Assembly: GCA_045611685.1 (NCBI GenBank)
Contig: JAZKXO010000079.1
Coordinates: 1-64,000 of the forward strand
Source of the DNA: SIG701 sp045611685
Lineage (GTDB): Bacteria > Bacillota > Clostridia > Oscillospirales > CAG-272
Direction: 5' to 3'
DNA length: 64,000 bases
This document shows, one piece after another, positions 59,348 to 64,000 of the stretch. Position 1 is the first letter of the stretch, and each line of letters opens with the position of its first letter. Both the position numbers and the translations under genes were made by a program. Under the pieces are notes generated by a model that had not been told where the DNA came from, ran no database searches, and worked only from the letters and a program-made list of their open reading frames with translations.

Positions 59348-60778
59348 TTAAACGAGTTCAGCGTTCAAGGAGAACGTATCAGCACCGGTAATTTTCACGT
59401 TTACGAACTGTCCGATCACGGATGGATCGGCCGTAAAGTGGATCGGTCGGGGAGAATCGCCCCGTCCCGTGATCTTGGTTTGATCCGTACGGCTCACATC
59501 CTCCGCGAGAACGCGTACCGTCCGCCCGATGAAACGCTGATTCCGCTCAAGGGAGATCTCGTTCGCCAAAGCGAGCATTCTCTCAAAACGAGCGGTGCTC
59601 ACCTCGTGGGGCACCTGATCGGGCATTTCTGCCGCAGGGGTTCCGCGCCTGGGCGAATAGATGAACGAAAAAATCATATCGTAGCGCACACGGCGGAGCA
59701 TTTCCATCGTGAGTTCGAAATCCTCCTCCGTCTCGCCGGGGAATCCGACAATGATGTCAGAGGTGATGCTCACGTCTGGAATCGCGGCTTTCAGCCTTTC
59801 GATAATCCCAAGGTATTTCTCTGCCGTATAGCGGCGGTTCATTCTATCCAGAATCTGATCGGATCCCGACTGCACCGGCAGGTGGAAATGTCGGACGATC
59901 TTCTCTTCCTCCGCCATCACTTCAATGAGTGCGTCGGACGCGTCCTTCGGGTGGCTCGTCATAAAGCGGACGCGGAAATCGCCGTCCAGACGGGCAATGG
60001 AACGGAGAAGCGACGGAAAATCCGCTCCCTCGAGATCCTTACCGTAGGAGTTCACGTTCTGCCCGAGAAGCGTGATATCCTTCGCTCCTCCGGCGATAAG
60101 AGAACGCGCCTCGTCGAGGATCGCCTCGGGCGTGCGGCTTCTTTCTCTGCCGCGCGTATAGGGGACGATGCAGTAGGTGCAGAAATTGTTGCATCCGTAC
60201 ATGATGGACAGCCAAGCCTTGTACGGAAGTGCACGTTCCGTGGGAATCCCCTCGGCAATGCCGGCGGACTCACCGATCACAAAGCGGCGTTTTGCCCCTG
60301 CGAGTGCTCCCGCCACGAGCGACGGAAGTGTGTGGACGGAGCCGGTATCAAACACAAAACTGACGTACGGATAACTGTTTTTGAGCTGATCGGCACGGTG
60401 CTTCTGCGTAACCATGCAGCCGCCGACACCGATGAGTACATCGGGATCCGCATCCTTCAGATGCTTATACTGCCCGATGATGGAAAGCGCCTTTTTCTCC
60501 GCGTGCTCGCGGACAGCGCAGGTGTTGACGAGGATCAGTGTCGCTTTTGTCGGATCGTTTGTGATCTTGTAGCCCATAAGAACGGCAAGCCCCGCAATCC
60601 GCTCGCTGTCCGCCTCGTTCTGCTGACAGCCGAACGTCTGGACAAAGCAGAGCGGTGCTTTATCGCCGACTCGTCCGTTCTTTGCGTGAATCCCGGCGAC
60701 CTCAGCAGCATACCGAAACTGTATATCTATTTCTTCCCTTGAAAGCTCACTGGGAGCCAACATTCGCGTATCTGTCAT
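59348..60778 (-). CDS. miaB: tRNA-2-methylthio-N6-dimethylallyladenosine synthase
   Basis: A 476-residue methylthiotransferase. The N-terminal UPF0004 domain cluster is TFGCQQNEAD with further Cys in NTCAVREHAEK and VGGCM. The radical SAM cluster is YGCNNFCTYCIVPYTRGRE, and the C-terminal TRAM domain follows. It completes the ms2i6A modification begun by MiaA (24680-25645). Its ATG at 60778 has GGAGG about 15 bp upstream, rather far, so the exact start is less certain. Confidence 0.96.
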   Translation of the reverse strand: MTDTRMLAPSELSREEIDIQFRYAAEVAGIHAKNGRVGDKAPLCFVQTFGCQQNEADSERIAGLAVLMGYKITNDPTKATLILVNTCAVREHAEKKALSIIGQYKHLKDADPDVLIGVGGCMVTQKHRADQLKNSYPYVSFVFDTGSVHTLPSLVAGALAGAKRRFVIGESAGIAEGIPTERALPYKAWLSIMYGCNNFCTYCIVPYTRGRERSRTPEAILDEARSLIAGGAKDITLLGQNVNSYGKDLEGADFPSLLRSIARLDGDFRVRFMTSHPKDASDALIEVMAEEEKIVRHFHLPVQSGSDQILDRMNRRYTAEKYLGIIERLKAAIPDVSITSDIIVGFPGETEEDFELTMEMLRRVRYDMIFSFIYSPRRGTPAAEMPDQVPHEVSTARFERMLALANEISLERNQRFIGRTVRVLAEDVSRTDQTKITGRGDSPRPIHFTADPSVIGQFVNVKITGADTFSLNAELV

Positions 60779-60864
60779 ATTCGGAATCAGAAACCTCCGA
60801 CTCGTATATCTTCCCTGTTTTCACGCGGCTTCATGCGCGCGCGCAAAAACTCCTTATCTAAATT

Positions 60865-60893
60865 ATTATACATCACTACATAAAGAAAGTCAA
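60865..60893 (-). promoter_or_regulatory. Promoter of the miaB-mutSL-tgt series
   Basis: On the minus strand, TTGACT (60893-60888), 17 bp, TATAAT (60870-60865). Confidence 0.87.
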
Positions 60894-60930
60894 CCGTAGA
60901 ACGGCAATCGGAAAGGGAGAAAGCAAGAAA

Positions 60931-60958
60931 AACCGACAGAAAATTCTGTCGGTTTTCG
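60931..60958. terminator. Terminator of the gene at 60973
   Basis: AACCGACAGA/TCTGTCGGTT with TTTT or AAAA on either side. It ends the minus-strand orphan gene and insulates the miaB promoter. Confidence 0.9.
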
Positions 60959-60972
60959 ATTCCTTAAAAGCA

Positions 60973-61593
60973 TCATTCCTTCACCGTAATAAACGTATCC
61001 GCGTAAGGAAGAGAAAGAATCCAATCGCAGTACGCATGCCATTCGGGCAGCTTATGGCTGCGGCGGGCGTAATACATATTGACGAGGTTCTCGTAGTTCA
61101 TCGTACAGGTGCGCATCTGATTGTAGGACGAGGGCAAAAGCTGGATCATATCGTCCCAAAGCGCGCGTTCCTTCGTCTCCACGTAAGCCAGACGTCGCTT
61201 TTCGAGGAATGCGATCGTCTGATCAAGGCAGGCAAGTGCGTCATCCGTCATGCGATCCGAGCTGAAATCCTCGCGGGTGAAGGGCTTTGCGTGGATTTTG
61301 TGCATCGTGCTCGTCGAGTTGGCGGTCGTTCCTACTTTATACGTGTCAAACTCCTTCCACCAGTAGAGGGGGGCGGTAATATCCACACATACGAAGATCT
61401 GGCGGAGGAATTTGCGATGATCCGAGCCGGAGCGAGCAAGTCTGCCGCCGAGGTCAAGGTCGTTCTCTCCTACGATAAATTCTCCGTTTTCGTCGTACGC
61501 GCTGTCGCATTTGTTCCAGCTGTTCAGAGGATTGCGCATGCCTCGAAGGGCATTTTCCAGATTCATTACAGAAGTTCTTTCGAGTTTAATCAT
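60973..61593 (-). CDS. Conserved protein, possibly ThyX-like fold
   Basis: A 206-residue protein with a very conserved-looking core, GSDHRKFLRQIFVCVDITAPL, followed by YWWKEFDTYKVG and STSTMHKI. The order, a His-Arg-rich helix, then aromatic WWKEFDTY, then a Ser/Thr-rich STSTMH, recalls the RHRxxSxNExSxRY arrangement of flavin-dependent thymidylate synthase. The ThyX motif itself is absent, so no enzyme call is made. ATG 61593 is chosen because AAAGGAG lies 5 bp upstream. It is monocistronic, with its own promoter and terminator. Confidence 0.8.
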   Translation of the reverse strand: MIKLERTSVMNLENALRGMRNPLNSWNKCDSAYDENGEFIVGENDLDLGGRLARSGSDHRKFLRQIFVCVDITAPLYWWKEFDTYKVGTTANSTSTMHKIHAKPFTREDFSSDRMTDDALACLDQTIAFLEKRRLAYVETKERALWDDMIQLLPSSYNQMRTCTMNYENLVNMYYARRSHKLPEWHAYCDWILSLPYADTFITVKE

Positions 61594-61640
61594 GGCGTCT
61601 CCTTTCAAATTGCGGATTTTCGCTCTTTATCCATAGCATA

Positions 61641-61669
61641 TTTATACCATATCAGACCGAAAAAGTCAA
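61641..61669 (-). promoter_or_regulatory. Promoter of the orphan gene
   Basis: On the minus strand, TTGACT (61669-61664), 17 bp, TATAAA (61646-61641). Confidence 0.83.
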
Positions 61670-61796
61670 GCAAAATCCATGAAACTCCCGAAATTGCAGA
61701 TGAAATGTATAATTGACAAAAAGAAGGCAAAAATAGCGTTGCACAAAGAAATCCGAAAGGCCCCGGCGACTTTCGACCGGGGAGAAAGGCAATCTT

Positions 61797-62519
61797 ATGA
61801 ACAACAGCACAAACGCCAAAAAGCAAACCCGTGTTCTCGTCATATCGCTTTCCGTGATTACCGTGTTTGCAGCGCTAATGATCCTTCTGACCACCCTCGA
61901 CGGCCAAAAGAAGCAAACCGAAAAGCCTCCCGTCGTCTCCGACACCGAAGTGATCGAGGATGATCCTGAACGTCCGATGGTGCACCCCGAGAACACCACA
62001 GCCAACGGTACAACCGCGGACACTACCGCACCCGCTCAAACGGAAAATACCGCTTCGGTAAACACCTTTGACGCGATCCCCGATTTCATCTCCCCTCTCA
62101 CCGGTGCAATCTGTCACGGATACAGCACCGACGTACCCGTATACTCTCTCACGATGGATGATTACCGTACGCACGGCGGCGTGGATATTGCCGCCGAACT
62201 GGGTGCCCCCGTCCGGGCGACCGCCGACGGAACGGTAACGGATGTGTGGGAAGACCCGATGATGGGCAAATGCATCCGCATCGCCCACGCAGGGAAAGCC
62301 GTAAGCATTTATAAGAATCTCGCGCCCGAGCTGCCGCTCGAAATCACTACCGGTGCCACGGTACACGCAGGAGCTGTAATCGGTTCCGTAGGAGAAAGTG
62401 CACTTATTGAACTTGCAGAAGTGCCGCATCTCCATTACGAGCTTCTGATTGACGGTGTGAACGTCAATCCGTCCGATTTCATACTGATCGGCACAGTTGA
62501 CAACACTTACGAAGGATAA
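61797..62519 (+). CDS. M23 family metallopeptidase, SpoIIQ-like
   Basis: A 240-residue protein with an N-terminal membrane anchor (about residues 12-34) and a Thr/Ala/Pro-rich linker to about residue 95. The LytM/M23 domain follows, with THGGVDIA (His and Asp zinc ligands) and HLHYELLIDG (HxH motif). All ligands are present, as in clostridial SpoIIQ, which works with SpoIIIAH at the forespore membrane; B. subtilis SpoIIQ has lost one. The size and anchor fit SpoIIQ, but a vegetative cell-wall endopeptidase cannot be excluded. Confidence 0.87.
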   Translation: MNNSTNAKKQTRVLVISLSVITVFAALMILLTTLDGQKKQTEKPPVVSDTEVIEDDPERPMVHPENTTANGTTADTTAPAQTENTASVNTFDAIPDFISPLTGAICHGYSTDVPVYSLTMDDYRTHGGVDIAAELGAPVRATADGTVTDVWEDPMMGKCIRIAHAGKAVSIYKNLAPELPLEITTGATVHAGAVIGSVGESALIELAEVPHLHYELLIDGVNVNPSDFILIGTVDNTYEG

Positions 62520-62526
62520 CTCCCTA

Positions 62527-62557
62527 AGATGCCGTTTTGCAAAACGGCATCTTTTTT
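62527..62557 (+). terminator. Terminator after the M23 gene
   Basis: AGATGCCGTTTT / AAAACGGCATCT with a 2-nt loop and TTTTTC tail. Confidence 0.95.
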
Positions 62558-62707
62558 CTTATTTTAGGATTATTCACAGAAAATCTCTTGATTTCGAGTG
62601 CGGATATGATAAGATAAAATTAGATACTACGCCTTGTCCCTTTTTCATATACTGTAACAGAAGTCGCTTAGAGCCACTCCCATCTCTCAAAAACGGAGTT
62701 ATCATTT

Positions 62708-64000
62708 ATGCCGATTTGCCGCATCAAAAAAATGCATTTTTTCCGTGCTCTCCTTATATCCTTCCTTCTTGCGGCGGCGCTCCTTTGCGCATCGTGCAAA
62801 GGTGAGAACACGTTCTCCTCGGGAGACTCGCTCCCTATGGCCACATCGCCCGACGCGCCCATACTCCGTGCCATCATTGATCCCGCAAGTGAGGTACGCG
62901 GTGTCTATATCGCCACGGTTTATAATATCGATTTCCCCTCAAAACCAAATCTTACCACATCAGCTCTCAAAGCGGAAATTGATGCCATCCTCGACACGGT
63001 TCTTGAAGCCGGGCTGAACACGGTATATTTTCAGGTGCGTCCCGTCGCGGATGCCCTGTACGATTCCGAGATTTTTCCGGTGTCGTCTTATCTCACGACC
63101 GATGGGAAACTGACGTTTGATCCTCTCGAGTATATCGTCGAAGAAGGCCACAAACGAAACATTTTCGTTCATGCCTGGGTAAATCCGTTCCGCGCCGCCA
63201 CGAGCACTAAGTGGGAAAAGATTCCCGAAAACAGTCCGGCGAAGCTCCATCCCGAATGGACGATTCCGTACGCAGATGGAATTCTCTATTTTGATCCCGG
63301 CCTGCCCGAGGTCAGAAAGCTTATAGCGGACGGGGTTCGCGAGATCGTTCAAAACTACAACGTAGACGGTATTTTGTTCGACGATTATTTCTATCCTTAT
63401 CCCGAAAAAGACGAATCCGGCGTTACCGCAGGGTTTGACGACACCGCATCCTTTTCGCTTTACGGCGGGGATATGTCCCTTGCCGACTGGCGGCGGCAGA
63501 ACGTCAACGAGACCGTAAAGCTCGTGTACGACACTGTCAAAGGCGTCAGCAAAGATCTCCGCTTCGGCATAGCACCGTTTGGAATCTGGCAGAATGATAA
63601 CGGCAAAAACGGAGGCTCACCGACCCGTGGAATGGAGGCGTATTCTACCGTTTACGCCGATCCCGTAGCGTGGGCTCGTGGCGGCTACGTCGATTATATT
63701 GCGCCGCAGATCTATTGGCGCTTCTCCTCTGAGAGCGCCCCGTTTGACGAGCTCGTTCGATGGTGGAACAAAATTCTCGACGGCACGGGCACGGATCTTC
63801 TCATATCGCACGCCGCACACAACTATGAAGAGTGGACGAACCCCAAAGGGGAACTCAAAGAACAGGTTCTCTACGGACGGCACGAACTCACCTACCGCGG
63901 CAGTATTTTCTACGGATACGACAGGATCCGTCGCGATGCCCACGGAATCATAGGCGAACTTGCGGATGTGTTCAGCGATGCGATCATCTACACGGAGCCT
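62708..64000 (+). CDS. Glycosidase-like lipoprotein, GHL10/DUF187 family (partial)
   Basis: The first 431 residues of a lipoprotein that runs past the window end. A signal peptide ends LLCASC (lipobox Cys about residue 31). The TIM-barrel GHL10 (YngK/DUF187) domain then starts at VRGVYIATVYNIDFPSK. Family marks are NTVYFQVRPVADALYDS, FVHAWVNPFR, YNVDGILFDDYFYPYP and YVDYIAPQIYW. The acidic residues of LFDDYFYP are the likely catalytic site. Relatives are thought to act on cell-wall glycans, without firm proof. ATG 62708 has CGGAG 9 bp upstream. Confidence 0.92.
   Translation, partial: MPICRIKKMHFFRALLISFLLAAALLCASCKGENTFSSGDSLPMATSPDAPILRAIIDPASEVRGVYIATVYNIDFPSKPNLTTSALKAEIDAILDTVLEAGLNTVYFQVRPVADALYDSEIFPVSSYLTTDGKLTFDPLEYIVEEGHKRNIFVHAWVNPFRAATSTKWEKIPENSPAKLHPEWTIPYADGILYFDPGLPEVRKLIADGVREIVQNYNVDGILFDDYFYPYPEKDESGVTAGFDDTASFSLYGGDMSLADWRRQNVNETVKLVYDTVKGVSKDLRFGIAPFGIWQNDNGKNGGSPTRGMEAYSTVYADPVAWARGGYVDYIAPQIYWRFSSESAPFDELVRWWNKILDGTGTDLLISHAAHNYEEWTNPKGELKEQVLYGRHELTYRGSIFYGYDRIRRDAHGIIGELADVFSDAIIYTEP

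Overview
The window looks like a chromosome segment of a strictly anaerobic, probably spore-forming Clostridia-type Firmicute, most likely an uncultured gut lineage near Oscillospirales or Christensenellales. This placement is inference. It rests on a complete Rnf complex in the order rnfCDGEAB with NusG-II and Gx-transporter companions, a Re-type citrate synthase, a SpoIIQ-like M23 peptidase, YlbF, DUF1540, RbgA, B12-binding radical SAM and AGCS genes, and A/G-rich Shine-Dalgarno sequences. The sigma-A-type promoters are unusually regular: almost all those listed have exactly 17 bp between hexamers. No rRNA, CRISPR array, transposase, integrase or replication origin was seen.

Layout. 1-620: a tRNA-Pro gene with degraded tandem copies. 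640-5.7 kb: an 86-residue protein with a decarboxylase-beta motif, a B12 radical SAM enzyme, rarA, and rplJ-rplL behind an L10 leader. 5.8-8.7 kb: tRNA-Trp, a cluster of palindromes, an orphan gene, and a tandem glycine riboswitch driving a Na+/amino-acid symporter. 8.7-16.6 kb: an MBL hydrolase and rpsT on the minus strand, then a seven-gene plus-strand operon (proposed homoserine kinase, lepB, rbgA, rnhB, yraN, dipeptidase, thrC). 16.6-26.4 kb: DUF1540, a phosphoesterase, tig-clpP-clpX, a two-component system, and an operon of a decayed GDPD-like protein, miaA and an acyl-ACP thioesterase.

26.5-29.6 kb: tRNA-Leu and initiator tRNA followed by a small AT-rich island. It holds a six-fold zinc-ribbon protein with an internal nuclease-like domain plus a DUF2513 protein. 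Near-identical direct repeats of about 76 bp and a perfect 16-bp inverted repeat flank it. This is the best candidate in the window for an under-described mobile or defence element. 29.6-32.8 kb: a large membrane protein and an XRE regulator. 33.1-38.4 kb: a citrate-to-2-oxoglutarate operon (Re-citrate synthase, GntR regulator, aconitase, isocitrate dehydrogenase) with a likely GntR operator on its promoter, divergent from a cysteine desulfidase-like gene.

39.8-48.9 kb: an extracytosolic flavin and electron-transfer locus, made of Rnf, a NusG-II protein, a Gx transporter, a lipoprotein with two FMN-binding-like repeats, ApbE and DUF1622. 49.1-51.8 kb: two CNNM/CBS transporter paralogues. 51.9-60.9 kb: a miaB-ylbF-mutS-mutL-tgt-nagA series. 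61-64 kb: an orphan conserved protein, a SpoIIQ-like peptidase and a glycosidase-like lipoprotein that runs off the window.
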